From: a virus | DNA: 26,261 nt | IMG/VR virus record: IMGVR_UViG_3300023235_000115 | Coordinates: 1-26,261 of that record | Direction: 5' to 3' (one strand) | Shown here: in pieces, positions 7,019 to 14,883 of the stretch | Layout of the letters: the number at the start of each line of letters is the position of its first letter | How positions within the stretch are numbered: position 1 is the first letter of the stretch | Notes under the pieces: model-generated | What the model saw: only the letters and a program-made list of their open reading frames with translations | Database searches by the model: none | Told to the model about the DNA's origin: nothing | Made by a program: the position numbers and the translations under genes

Positions 7019-7276
7019 ATGGAAATATTAACATGGGCTTTACTAATACTATTATTACTAACAATGTCAGTAAAAATAGTTAAATTAGGAAAAAGAGTTA
7101 GAAGAGTAGAACGATACATAAGTAAAAACATCCAAAAAGAAATGCACGAAGATTTAGAAGAATTATTCGGAAGTATGGACTATATGTTTGAAGAATTATT
7201 AGCTAGTAAACCAGAAAAAAATGACAGAAAAAAAGCAACAAAGAAAGCCAATGGAAAGAGTAAACACAAGGATTAG
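7019..7276 (+). CDS. Small single-pass membrane protein
   Basis: The 85-residue protein has one hydrophobic segment near the N-terminus (about 4-20), followed by a Lys/Arg cluster (24-35) that should stay in the cytoplasm. A Glu-rich helix (42-65) and a Lys-rich tail follow. There is no signal peptidase site and no lipobox. The ATG begins one base after the previous stop codon. The last 56 bases overlap the start of a ribbon-helix-helix gene in another frame (7221). No family is recognised. A membrane-attached early protein, for instance one involved in superinfection exclusion or replisome anchoring, is only a guess. Confidence 0.6.
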   Translation: MEILTWALLILLLLTMSVKIVKLGKRVRRVERYISKNIQKEMHEDLEELFGSMDYMFEELLASKPEKNDRKKATKKANGKSKHKD

Positions 7277-7376
7277 GGAAGATCAAAAGAAGTTTATAAA
7301 GTCCAAAGCAAAAAAAGAAGGATTAACAGAAGGAGAAGTTCATAGAGAAATCATTGACTTCTACATTAATACTTAA
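7221..7376 (+). CDS. Ribbon-helix-helix (CopG/Arc-like) DNA-binding protein
   Basis: This 51-residue frame overlaps the end of the preceding membrane-protein gene by 56 bp. Residues 13-48 read as a short strand (RVNTRI), a Lys-rich helix (EDQKKFIKSKAKKEG), a turn (LTEGEV) and a second helix (HREIIDFYI). This is the classic ribbon-helix-helix order of small phage repressors, which bind operators as dimers. A second ATG at codon 11 (7251) would leave a minimal RHH domain and reduce the overlap. It fills an otherwise unexplained gap before 7392. The TGTCGG palindrome in P2 is a plausible target, but there is no direct evidence. Confidence 0.65.
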   Translation: MTEKKQQRKPMERVNTRIREDQKKFIKSKAKKEGLTEGEVHREIIDFYINT

Positions 7377-7391
7377 TAAGAATAAATAATC

Positions 7392-7685
7392 ATGGAAAAT
7401 AATCATACACAATATGCTGTTCTTGATTCTAAAATAAAAGAATTAAAAACTCAGCAAGATGAAATTAGAGCTATTATTATGGCTGATATGTTAGACACTG
7501 GAGTAGAAAAAACAGAAACAGCAGTAGGTAAATTCTCAGTTTCACAACTGAAGACTTGGACCTATACTCCAAAGGTTGCAGAATTGAACGAAGAGTTCAA
7601 GGCTCGAAAAGCCACAGAAGAAAGTACCGGAGAAGCAACATTTGTCGAAAAACCTTCTCTACGATTTATTAAAAATAATTTATAA
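7392..7685 (+). CDS. Conserved-looking small phage protein, unknown function
   Basis: The 97-residue protein begins with a coiled-coil-like helix (about 8-34) and then has a G-K-F-x-V-S strand (46-51). The C-terminal half contains Trp-Thr-Tyr (56-58), a Lys/Glu helix and the ending SLRFIKNN. This build (helix, short beta unit, Glu-rich helix, LRF near the end) is familiar from unnamed phage replication-region proteins, but I cannot attach a function. AATAAATAAT precedes its start, with no Shine-Dalgarno. It is followed 6 bp later by the Lys-rich protein at 7692. Confidence 0.6.
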   Translation: MENNHTQYAVLDSKIKELKTQQDEIRAIIMADMLDTGVEKTETAVGKFSVSQLKTWTYTPKVAELNEEFKARKATEESTGEATFVEKPSLRFIKNNL

Positions 7686-7691
7686 AAAATT

Positions 7692-8264
7692 ATGCCATCC
7701 GCAAAAAAAGAAGTAAAAAAGAAAGTAGTGTCTAAAAAGAAGGTAGCTAAAAAAAGAGTGTCTAAAAAAGGACCAGAAATGGTTAGCTATTCTATGAGAA
7801 TGGTTATTCCAACCGGAGACTATGCTAATATCCAACCGGAGATCATTGTGAAGGCAGGAACAATGGATGAAGCCCATGCCTATATTGCACCTCACATGAA
7901 CAAATTATGGAAAGAATATTTTAACATTAGTAAAAGACGAGTAGAACCTGTTAAGAAACCAGTACCGACTAAAACTGAAAATACAGCAACAGCTACGGAA
8001 ATAGTTGAACAAAATCCAACTGAACCTATAGCTACTCAAACCCAAGAAGAACCTTCTCCTGTAAGTTCTGTTGCTCTAACTAAAGCTACACAAGCTATTC
8101 AGTCATGCCTAAGTTTGGAAGCTTTGGAATTGATTATCCAACAAGTGAAAGTTTCAGTTAAGTTAACAGAAGAGAATAAGATAAGTCTTGCAGGTATAAT
8201 TATGGAGAAGGAAAATGAACTGAAAATTAAGATACTAACAAGCGAAGAAGATGTTGCAAAATAA
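7692..8264 (+). CDS. Lys-rich phage protein with IPTGxYANIQPE core, unknown function
   Basis: The 190-residue protein has three parts. A basic, histone-like tail (5-27, repeats of K-K-x-V-x-K-K) could bind DNA. A compact domain (about 31-80) contains IPTGDYANIQPE (39-50). A Thr/Pro/Glu-rich linker (85-125) leads to a helical C-terminus (127-190). The central motif resembles a conserved segment in unnamed proteins of many phages, usually near recombination genes. It lies two genes before a RecB-like nuclease, so a role as a recombination or nuclease partner is reasonable but unproven. Its end overlaps the next gene by 14 bp. Confidence 0.6.
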   Translation: MPSAKKEVKKKVVSKKKVAKKRVSKKGPEMVSYSMRMVIPTGDYANIQPEIIVKAGTMDEAHAYIAPHMNKLWKEYFNISKRRVEPVKKPVPTKTENTATATEIVEQNPTEPIATQTQEEPSPVSSVALTKATQAIQSCLSLEALELIIQQVKVSVKLTEENKISLAGIIMEKENELKIKILTSEEDVAK

Positions 8265-8481
8265 CAATCATTTCTCAAAAGGTTTACTTGAAGCTTACGG
8301 TTTCGAAGAAATAGACTCTCCTAAAGATATAATGTTCTCTTATTTGAAAGGTAAGATAAGAATGAACCATTATTTCACTACAGGTACTGTAACTATTCAA
8401 TCTGATAATGGTGGATGTAAAACTTTTCGTGAAATTGATAGCGATAGTAAAATAGAAGATATATTATGCAAAATAAATTAA
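8251..8481 (+). CDS. Small hypothetical protein
   Basis: A 76-residue acidic protein, mixed alpha/beta by appearance, with a GTVTIQSDNGG hairpin-like stretch at about 45-55. No motif or membrane segment is visible. It overlaps the genes on both sides (14 bp upstream, 16 bp downstream), which supports translation coupled to the 8466 nuclease. It could be a small partner of that nuclease; the only evidence is position. Confidence 0.5.
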   Translation: MLQNNNHFSKGLLEAYGFEEIDSPKDIMFSYLKGKIRMNHYFTTGTVTIQSDNGGCKTFREIDSDSKIEDILCKIN

Positions 8482-9155
8482 TATTACCAAAACCGTGGTT
8501 ATCTTGGTCCCAACTAACCTGTTGGAATTCAAATCCTACTCGCTACAGAAGAGAGTACTTTGAATGTGGTAAGAAATTAGACACAAAATATTTAAGATTT
8601 GGAAAAGGAATCGCTGGAATTCTTGAAGAGTTAGCAGCCAATATAACTCTTCTTGAAGATCCTGTTTGGGTAAAATCTAAACTTGGTCTTGATATAAATT
8701 CAGATGAATTTCTAAGTTTTAAGGAAAATCTAGTAGTTTGTGATTCACCTGAATTCGAAATCAAAACAGATGTTCTTGGGGTACCAATTCTATCTTATAT
8801 AGATAGTTACGACTCAGTCGATAATGTTTTTCGAGAATATAAAACAGGAAAGATCCCGTGGACTTTAGCAAAAGTAATAAAACACGGGCAGTTACTCTTT
8901 TATGCTGTCGCTCTAAAATACAGTATTGGTGAAGTTCCGGAGTATTGTCACCTAGATTGGATCCAAACTAAGGATAAAACAGTCGAAAATGACGATTTTT
9001 GGCGACAAAATGAGAAAAAAGTGCAGATAACTGGCAAAATTAAGTCATTTTATCGTCCTTTTCACGAAAAAGAGATCGAACGCATGGAACAAACTATCGT
9101 AAAAGTTGCCAGAGAAATAAGTGATGCTTATGTAAATTTTTTGAAAGAGATATGA
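8466..9155 (+). CDS. PD-(D/E)XK nuclease, RecB/Cas4-like
   Basis: The 229-residue protein shows the order expected of RecB-family nucleases. An N-terminal SWSQLTCW segment (13-20) is followed by D113 in a SYIDSYDS strand, E124-x-K126 (REYKTG), and Q142 in a helix (HGQLLFYA). These are the catalytic Asp, Glu-x-Lys and motif-III Gln. Such phage enzymes act as exonucleases that produce single-stranded ends for recombination. No Cas4-type Cys cluster is seen; C20 and C34 are isolated. It overlaps both neighbours (16 bp before, ATGA overlap after). No Cas genes or CRISPR array are nearby, so adaptation is not suggested. Confidence 0.8.
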   Translation: MQNKLILPKPWLSWSQLTCWNSNPTRYRREYFECGKKLDTKYLRFGKGIAGILEELAANITLLEDPVWVKSKLGLDINSDEFLSFKENLVVCDSPEFEIKTDVLGVPILSYIDSYDSVDNVFREYKTGKIPWTLAKVIKHGQLLFYAVALKYSIGEVPEYCHLDWIQTKDKTVENDDFWRQNEKKVQITGKIKSFYRPFHEKEIERMEQTIVKVAREISDAYVNFLKEI

Positions 9156-9613
9156 AAAAGATAAAATTAACAAAAGGAAAATACACAATGATTGATGATA
9201 GAGATAAAGATCTTCGTGAATTAAAGTGGTTTGCACATTTCGATGGAAACAATTGGTATGCAAAAAGAAATATAAGAAAAGATAATGGAGAAAGATCTGT
9301 TATATCAATGCACCAACAAATAAAAGGGAAACCAATTGGTAATCGTGAGATTGATCATGTAGACGGTAATGGTTTAAACAATAAAAGAGACAACCTTAGA
9401 TTTGTTACTCACAGACAGAATATGTTAAATAAAAAAATATATTCAAACAATAGTTCTGGGTTTACTGGTGTGTCTTTTCATAAAGCATCAGGAAAATGGA
9501 GGGCTTATGCTCGTGGAAAAACTTGTATTCTAATAGACATTGGAATTTTTGAAAGAAAAAGTGAAGCGGTTAAAGCTTATAAAAAATTTAAAGAAGAAAA
9601 TTATCAAATTTAA
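9152..9613 (+). CDS. HNH homing endonuclease with AP2 domain
   Basis: The 153-residue protein has an HNH_3-type core. It includes H54 in a SMHQQI strand, IDHVDGN (67-73), N77 and NLRFVTHRQN (81-90). An AP2 DNA-binding domain (about 102-150) follows, with SGFTGVSFHKASGKWRA and an EAVKAY helix. This HNH-AP2 arrangement is typical of free-standing phage homing endonucleases. It overlaps the nuclease gene by ATGA, so it was either inserted precisely at the stop codon or is kept by translational coupling. It is the second selfish nuclease in the plus-strand block and belongs to a different family from the one at 2287. Confidence 0.85.
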   Translation: MKKIKLTKGKYTMIDDRDKDLRELKWFAHFDGNNWYAKRNIRKDNGERSVISMHQQIKGKPIGNREIDHVDGNGLNNKRDNLRFVTHRQNMLNKKIYSNNSSGFTGVSFHKASGKWRAYARGKTCILIDIGIFERKSEAVKAYKKFKEENYQI

Positions 9614-9629
9614 TTAAAAAAATATAATT

Positions 9630-9806
9630 ATGTTAAAACTAGACGAAAAAGTTAGAGACGAGATCGTACAAGTATTACAAGCACAAATTGCTCCAGCTAT
9701 AGTTGGTTCTGTTTTAGTACAGATAGCTAACATTCTAAGTAAATTGGAAAAGATTGTAGAACCATCAGTTGATCCTGAAAAAGCTCCAAAAAAACATGAT
9801 AAATAA
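9630..9806 (+). CDS. Small 58-residue helical protein, unknown function
   Basis: A short frame begins with ATG at 9630 behind aatataatt and ends with TAA at 9804-9806. It encodes an amphipathic helix (about 4-42) with a hydrophobic middle (APAIVGSVLVQIANIL) and a Lys/Pro tail. The middle is too short and polar for a confident membrane call. It overlaps the next gene by 11 bp in another frame, a sign that both are translated. A similar 16-base start region recurs at 10121-10136. No family is recognised. Confidence 0.5.
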   Translation: MLKLDEKVRDEIVQVLQAQIAPAIVGSVLVQIANILSKLEKIVEPSVDPEKAPKKHDK

Positions 9807-10035
9807 AATAAAAAGCCTATGCAGACTACCTGTATATGGTAAGAAAACCGTGTTATTAGCCTTTGAATTTGGATTAGTTTTATCTGAAACAGTAGGAAAA
9901 GAAGGAATAGAGGTAAACTCAGAAATGGCAAACAAAGCTGAGAAGATATTTTTGAAAGAAATAAAACTAAATGGTTTTAGAAAAACAGCACTAAGTTTCA
10001 CACCTCTGCTACTTGCCTGTTTAGAAAAAGAATAA
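9796..10035 (+). CDS. Small hypothetical protein, last gene of the plus-strand block
   Basis: The chosen ATG at 9796 overlaps the preceding gene by 11 bp and gives 79 residues. An in-frame upstream ATG at 9769 would need a longer overlap and adds nothing recognisable. The protein is basic, with Y-G-K-K-T at 14-18, a hydrophobic helix around 19-31 and a C-terminal LLLACLEKE. No enzyme motif is seen. It is followed by a 217-bp noncoding stretch and the shared terminator. Confidence 0.5.
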   Translation: MINKIKSLCRLPVYGKKTVLLAFEFGLVLSETVGKEGIEVNSEMANKAEKIFLKEIKLNGFRKTALSFTPLLLACLEKE

Positions 10036-10252
10036 TATAATTAAGTTATTACTGTGTTCATCGAAAATATATTTCTTAATGTTTAAACACAGCTTTGATT
10101 TTCTAAATTATAATTTATAAAATTATGCTAAAACTAATAGAAAATCATCTGCAGGGAATATAGGACCGACTACTTGGTAGTAAGTTACAACAAAAAAACA
10201 CCTCTTTCATACATTTTTTAAATGCGGAAAAAGGTGTTTTTTTATTGTCTAA
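10036..10252 (+). other. Noncoding stretch with several short inverted repeats; possible structured RNA
   Basis: No gene longer than 12 codons is seen. The stretch holds CTGTGTT/AACACAG arms (10052-10058, 10086-10092), TGATTTTC/GAAAATCA arms (10096-10103, 10140-10147), and a small ACTAC-TTG-GTAGT hairpin (10169-10181). The terminator follows. A 12-codon frame at 10125 starts almost exactly like the gene at 9630. This could be the untranslated tail of the early mRNA, a decayed gene copy or a small RNA; the sequence alone does not decide. Confidence 0.35.
10192..10243. terminator. Bidirectional intrinsic terminator between convergent blocks
   Basis: A 12-bp perfect stem (10192-10203 with 10232-10243) extends by four more pairs after one mismatch, with a further small CATTT/AAATG stem in the loop. 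Each strand ends in a run of seven T, so the hairpin can stop transcription from both the early and the late side. It lies exactly where the two gene blocks meet, 10 bp from the last minus-strand stop codon. Confidence 0.9.
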
Positions 10253-12541
10253 TTATTTTTGAGAATCGTATAAATTATTTAGTTGATTTCCAATTTGTGC
10301 TCCTCTACCTGTCGATGGGCTAACTGCTTGGATCTTCTGACCGGTTTTACCTGTAAGATTTACACCCTCCGCTAGAAGTTTTCTTCCAAGATTAGAGTTT
10401 ATAAATTTACCTGCTGCAATAGTTCCGAATAGTGGTGAAAGAGATAACATCGCCCCTACTGGATTACCCATAAGCAACAATGTTACTGATGTAGCCACTG
10501 AACCTCCACCAACTGTAGATAGCAAGTTGAAAGATGTTTGTGAACCGCCGGTGATCTTTGAACTCTTTCCCATCATTTTTGATATTTGTTCCAAGTCTTT
10601 CAATGCTTTGAATTGATCCGGGTTTAATAGAATCTCTAATTTATCTTCCCCAAACTTTTTGATTTGTTTTGAAATTCCAAGTGGTTGTAGATTTTCTTTT
10701 GCTACACCTTTCGCTTCTGTAAAGATAACATCCATAATAGATTTTCTTATCGCTACCATATTTTTCTGACCAACTACTTCTACCAGTAATTTTACATCTT
10801 CCAAACTGGTTAGTTTTGGCAATAGAGTTTTTACAATAAGATCTGGCTTATCAGCATTTTTTACAATTGTCTGTATGACACTAGAATTTAATTTACTTAC
10901 TCCCTGTTTGTAGAAAGTCTCAGCTTTATCCAAAGCTGCGGCTAAATCTGGTCTTTGCTGTTTCAAAGTTGCTAAGAATTCAGCATCCAATGATTCTCTA
11001 ATCAAAGATAACTTAGCATTATTTCCTGTCTTTACTATTGTCCCGTATCTAATATCATTAGATAATTTTTGTAATGTTCTATAAACATCACTTGTTGTCA
11101 TATTTTTATCACCTAAACCTTTTAACAAACCTTCGTAAGTTTTTAGTTCTGGAGAACTTTTTGTTCCATAACCCTTCAATGCTTGTTTCTCATTTGCTAT
11201 CAAAGATTTTAGAAGTTTCTGAGTACCTACTGTATTTGCAGGCATAGGTTTCTGTTTACCAGAGAATAATGGACCTGTTGGTTTTGTGTATTTATATTTA
11301 CCGTTTGGGAGAACTTTCATATTCCAACTTGCAAAAAGTGGATCTTCTGCACCTACTGTTATAGTTTTAATATTTTCATATCCGGGAATTTCATTAGCTA
11401 CTTTTGGTTTAGGAATAATAGCTTCTTTATATAATTTGTTTTTTTGTTCAAAGAAATTGTTTTTAAAATCATCAACTGCTGTGGATAAATTTCTTCCTAT
11501 AACAGCAACATCTAATTTACCTTTCAATAAACTATCAACAGTATCGTTCATCTTTGTATAAATATTATTCATCCGATCCCAGATTTTACTTCCTCCAATT
11601 CCTTTGGAAGCCACAGCTTCAGCTGTAGTTGAAATTGGTGATGTTGTTTTTGCAAAGATAGGTAATTCATCTGCGGCAACTCCTATGTTTTGTGAAGCAT
11701 CTATATTTTCTGAAGTGTATTTTTTACCACCAAGTTTCTTGTCTTTAGTTAATTTTTCTATTCCTTTACCAAATAATCTACCTCCTTGAGTTATTGGATT
11801 AGTAACTTCTCCCCCTTTCCTTAATAGATCTGATGTTTTTCCTAATGCTGTAACTTTACCTAAATCTCCTGCTTTACCTGTTACATTTACAGCTTCACTT
11901 GCTTTTGAAACTTTGTTTAATTTATCTAATTTCCCAGCTATTGCTCCTCCACCACTTAATACTGTAGAAAGATCCAAAGCAAAACCAACAGGATCTTCAT
12001 ACATTGTTTCTTTTATTTTATCCCAGTCTCCATATCTTTCTACATAAAAATCTCCTACAGCATTTACCATTTTAAGATTTGGGTCGTCTAAAACAGAGCT
12101 ACCTTGAAGTGTAACTCTACCTTGTTCATTTGTTGGAAGTAATTCAAGTCCACGAGAAGCTCTACTTTCATTCGCTGCTATAAGGAATTTCTGACCAGTC
12201 TCAGTTTTTTCTAGTATTTTTTCTCCTACTTTTGCTCCTAGTCCTTTAGTTAAATTAAATAAACTTTTTGTTGTATCGATAGGATTCAAAACTGCTTTTG
12301 CTAGACCTCCAACTACTTCAGCTGTACTACCTACAACATTACCAGCGAAACCTCCTACAGATTTTGGCTGTTTCCACGGTTCTTTTTTAGGTGCTGTTGC
12401 TCCTAAACCAACTAATTCTTCATAGGTATAATTATTTTTAGGTACCGCAGAACCTGCTTGTGGAGATGTACCAGAAACAGACCCAGATGGTGTTCCCGGA
12501 GTTGCTCCCATTTGTTTTAATTGTTCATAAGTGTATGACAT
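10253..12541 (-). CDS. Large internal virion (ejection) protein, putative
   Basis: The 762-residue protein begins with two copies of a short motif, YTYEQLKQMGAT (3-14) and YTYEELVGLGAT (38-49). It continues with a long Gly/Ala/Lys-rich helical body and has a hydrophobic stretch near the C-terminus (about 690-725, rich in Ala, Leu and Gly) that could insert into a membrane. No catalytic motif is seen. Large, Ala/Gly-rich proteins with this N-terminal repeat type at the end of a podovirus-like structural operon usually belong to the set ejected with the DNA. It is last in a three-gene unit after promoter P3. The upstream AT-rich aaaaatt before the ATG matches other genes here. Confidence 0.55.
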   Translation of the reverse strand: MSYTYEQLKQMGATPGTPSGSVSGTSPQAGSAVPKNNYTYEELVGLGATAPKKEPWKQPKSVGGFAGNVVGSTAEVVGGLAKAVLNPIDTTKSLFNLTKGLGAKVGEKILEKTETGQKFLIAANESRASRGLELLPTNEQGRVTLQGSSVLDDPNLKMVNAVGDFYVERYGDWDKIKETMYEDPVGFALDLSTVLSGGGAIAGKLDKLNKVSKASEAVNVTGKAGDLGKVTALGKTSDLLRKGGEVTNPITQGGRLFGKGIEKLTKDKKLGGKKYTSENIDASQNIGVAADELPIFAKTTSPISTTAEAVASKGIGGSKIWDRMNNIYTKMNDTVDSLLKGKLDVAVIGRNLSTAVDDFKNNFFEQKNKLYKEAIIPKPKVANEIPGYENIKTITVGAEDPLFASWNMKVLPNGKYKYTKPTGPLFSGKQKPMPANTVGTQKLLKSLIANEKQALKGYGTKSSPELKTYEGLLKGLGDKNMTTSDVYRTLQKLSNDIRYGTIVKTGNNAKLSLIRESLDAEFLATLKQQRPDLAAALDKAETFYKQGVSKLNSSVIQTIVKNADKPDLIVKTLLPKLTSLEDVKLLVEVVGQKNMVAIRKSIMDVIFTEAKGVAKENLQPLGISKQIKKFGEDKLEILLNPDQFKALKDLEQISKMMGKSSKITGGSQTSFNLLSTVGGGSVATSVTLLLMGNPVGAMLSLSPLFGTIAAGKFINSNLGRKLLAEGVNLTGKTGQKIQAVSPSTGRGAQIGNQLNNLYDSQK

Positions 12542-12547
12542 AATTTT

Positions 12548-13855
12548 TTATTTTATTACTTTTTTGTAACCCCCGTCTGGTTGCAAAGCGAAAGTTTCAA
12601 TTTTTCCGTCTTCTGTTTTCAATTCCATTGTATCTGGGTTATTACCACCACCATATTTAGCAACTGCATCCTCCCAAGTTTTAAGATGTGCTTCAATTTC
12701 TCTCAAACTAGCGATAGCTTGTTCTGGAGATTGGCTCATATCCAAAGCTCCAAGAGAAGCTCCTAACCATTGACCTTCTCTATCTGATACCTGACCTAGA
12801 GCACCTCCAGTAGAAGATGCTTCTCTCATTGCTGTAAGTGCCGCTGGAATTATATTACCTCTTAATGAATCAAGTTGTGCATTATAGTTTCTGTAAGCTT
12901 CTGTTCTTAACCAATCTGGCATTGGTGTGGATGCCGTCCAACCAAAGATGCCTGGATTAGCTTCTCCTATCTCTAGTAAATTATCAACTATCTGTAGACC
13001 TGAACCAGCTATCTGAGACTTGTAACTTTCACCGACAGGATCACCTTTTAGATATGCTGCATAAGTTTGACCAGTTCCTGCTTCACCTCCAGCAAGAGTC
13101 CATTCCTGATAACTGGAAGGACCAGATAAACCACCACCTTCGGCTTCTTTTTCTTCCATACGGTATCCATGCTCTATAGCTTTCTCTTCGAGCATATTTT
13201 TTCTAGTCAAAGCTTCTTTATCTGTAGCTTTCTTTTCTTCTAATCTAGCGAAGACATCATTCAAGGCAGGATCGTAAATACCTGCATAAGCATTTTCAAT
13301 AGCTTTTAATTCTTGAGGACTGTAAGCAATTCCTGATTTATTTCCAACTTGATAAGGATCTGTAGTTCCAGTTGCAATATCATTTCTAGTATTATTCATA
13401 TTAGTCATTCTTGTAGTTAAATCTTGAGCTGATTGATTAGGATCCATTTTCGCATCTCCTGCATATTGTCCTATGTCTCCAGTGGCTTTACCTGCTGGAA
13501 TTTTCATCGCAACACTATTCGCATACTCCTGAGGAGTATAGTATTTTCCTGTTGCTGGATTCATGTATTTAGATCTTACTGGAGGTGCTGGAGCTGTTGT
13601 TGTTGTTTGAGTGGGAGCTTGTTGATTAAAGATAGGAGCTGGTGTTTGAACCACTGGAGGTTGTTCGACAACAGGTGGTTGAACAGGACCTTGCCATAAT
13701 CCACTCGTTGTATTTGATTGACCTCCGGCCGCACCACCTACACTGTAAGTTCCACCACCGTTTGGTAAAGTATTTAACTGTTGCAAATAAGAACCAACAT
13801 CAAAAGGTTTTGAGTTAGAGTAGTATTTACTTAAAGATTCCATTGGGTTAAACAT
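12548..13855 (-). CDS. Virion-associated internal protein, putative
   Basis: The start at 13855 (MFNPMES) is chosen because it lies one base after the preceding stop and behind AT-rich aatattaat; a longer frame to 14008 would run 150 bp into the neighbour. The 435-residue protein has a Pro/Gln/Thr-rich N-terminal linker (about 55-95) and a Glu/Lys helical middle. A C-terminal helical domain contains TAMREASSTGGALGQVS, then a Glu and Leu-rich helix and a QSPEQAIASLREIEAH segment. Similar S-x-G-G-x-L-x-x-V-S followed by an EQ-rich helix occurs in internal or ejection proteins of podoviruses. It lies between the peptidoglycan-binding protein and the large ejection-type protein. Confidence 0.5.
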   Translation of the reverse strand: MFNPMESLSKYYSNSKPFDVGSYLQQLNTLPNGGGTYSVGGAAGGQSNTTSGLWQGPVQPPVVEQPPVVQTPAPIFNQQAPTQTTTTAPAPPVRSKYMNPATGKYYTPQEYANSVAMKIPAGKATGDIGQYAGDAKMDPNQSAQDLTTRMTNMNNTRNDIATGTTDPYQVGNKSGIAYSPQELKAIENAYAGIYDPALNDVFARLEEKKATDKEALTRKNMLEEKAIEHGYRMEEKEAEGGGLSGPSSYQEWTLAGGEAGTGQTYAAYLKGDPVGESYKSQIAGSGLQIVDNLLEIGEANPGIFGWTASTPMPDWLRTEAYRNYNAQLDSLRGNIIPAALTAMREASSTGGALGQVSDREGQWLGASLGALDMSQSPEQAIASLREIEAHLKTWEDAVAKYGGGNNPDTMELKTEDGKIETFALQPDGGYKKVIK

Positions 13856-13856
13856 A

Positions 13857-14870
13857 TTAATATTGATTATTATAAGAGGTTGATAATAGTTTGTTTCCTT
13901 TATTCCAAAGCTTGCCTGCCGCTCTCGTATTCGCAGCTGTCTTCTTAGCAACATTTTGTGTGCCTTGATAGTTGTATTGACTTGGATTATAAATACTAGA
14001 TAAACCATTAGAGCTTACACCTCCTGTAGCTTTATTCGCATTAAAAGTATTTCCTCCTAAACTATAATTACTTGAAAGATTATTAGTTGCATCGTTACCA
14101 TATTTATATTGAAAATCTCTAGCTGTATTACCTATATTTCTGGAAGCTGTATCTAACTTAGAAGCTTGATCTTGATCATAAGCTCTTACCATATTCTTTT
14201 CTTTTTGAACTCTACCACCTGAAAATAATACACCTCGACTGGCTGCTGATTCATCAGATTGTGCTTTATCTGCTTCGAAATTTTGTCCAGAATTTAATAA
14301 GTAATTTTGGTAGTCAGCTTTTTGTTGAGCCATTGTACTTTCAGCATCTGCTGTCTCTTTCGATTCTAAAGCTTTAAAGTATAAAGAATTGTCGGCTTCT
14401 GCATCAGCTAATGCCTTTTGTTGCTCTTCTAAACTAAAAGGTTGTCCGAATTGATTAACTAAACCACTAAAGTCACCTGATTCAGCCGCATAAGCTAAAT
14501 CTTCTACAGTATTTCCTTTAGCAACTGACTCTGCAACGATCGGATTGTTGTTCAGAGCAAGTGAATATTCCTCATCAGAATAAGGTTGTTCTTCATCAAC
14601 CGGATCTCCAGTAACTCCATCAACTGGTCCAGTAATACCACCAGAAGCAACCCCTATAGATTGCGGTCCCCAGTATCCGGGACCAGAAGTATTGTCTACA
14701 CCATTAATTTCTTGCCAAGATGTTACCGCTTGTTTTGTTTGAGGACCATATATACCCGGTCCTGTATTTATTTGTTCTTGAGTCAAAAGACCTTGTGACA
14801 TCAGAAAATTCTGAAGTTTCTCAACTTCTGGTCCTCTTTGCCCCGGTTGTAGATTTATTGTTGGGTACAT
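13857..14870 (-). CDS. Virion protein with N-terminal peptidoglycan-binding domain
   Basis: Residues 6-75 match a PG_binding_1-type domain: L-Q-P-G-Q-R-G-P-E-V-E-K-L-Q (7-20), then G-I-Y-G-P-Q-T-K-Q-A-V (44-54) with Trp and Gln following. The remaining 260 residues are low-complexity, rich in Asn, Ser, Gly and Ala, and contain Gln/Ala helices but no hydrolase motif. The protein probably helps the particle engage the cell wall during DNA entry. It is the first gene behind the minus-strand promoter P3 and has a leader of only about 7 nt. It ends one base before the next gene. A soluble lysin lacking its catalytic domain is less likely given the long structural tail. Confidence 0.7.
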   Translation of the reverse strand: MYPTINLQPGQRGPEVEKLQNFLMSQGLLTQEQINTGPGIYGPQTKQAVTSWQEINGVDNTSGPGYWGPQSIGVASGGITGPVDGVTGDPVDEEQPYSDEEYSLALNNNPIVAESVAKGNTVEDLAYAAESGDFSGLVNQFGQPFSLEEQQKALADAEADNSLYFKALESKETADAESTMAQQKADYQNYLLNSGQNFEADKAQSDESAASRGVLFSGGRVQKEKNMVRAYDQDQASKLDTASRNIGNTARDFQYKYGNDATNNLSSNYSLGGNTFNANKATGGVSSNGLSSIYNPSQYNYQGTQNVAKKTAANTRAAGKLWNKGNKLLSTSYNNQY

Positions 14871-14883
14871 ATTGTTATTATTA

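Noticed and set aside
7354-7382. Promoter before 7392 (TTGACT, 17 bp, TAAGAA)
   Set aside because: The -10 matches only half of the consensus and lies within a dense operon already served by P2.
8466-9155. CRISPR-associated Cas4
   Set aside because: The RecB-type fold is shared, but no Cys cluster, array or other cas gene is present; phage recombination nuclease is the simpler call.
9623-9628. TATAAT directly before the 9630 gene
   Set aside because: It ends one base before the ATG and has no -35; this is part of the AT-rich start context.
9769-9795. Earlier ATG for the last plus-strand gene
   Set aside because: It deepens the overlap with the 58-residue gene; the 9796 ATG gives the common short overlap.
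11480-11488. A third perfect DnaA box (TGTGGATAA)
   Set aside because: It lies inside the coding sequence of the large ejection-type protein, with no promoter or second box nearby; probably chance.
13856-14008. Longer start for the internal virion protein
   Set aside because: It would overlap the upstream gene by 150 bp; ATG at 13855 follows the neighbour's stop by one base.
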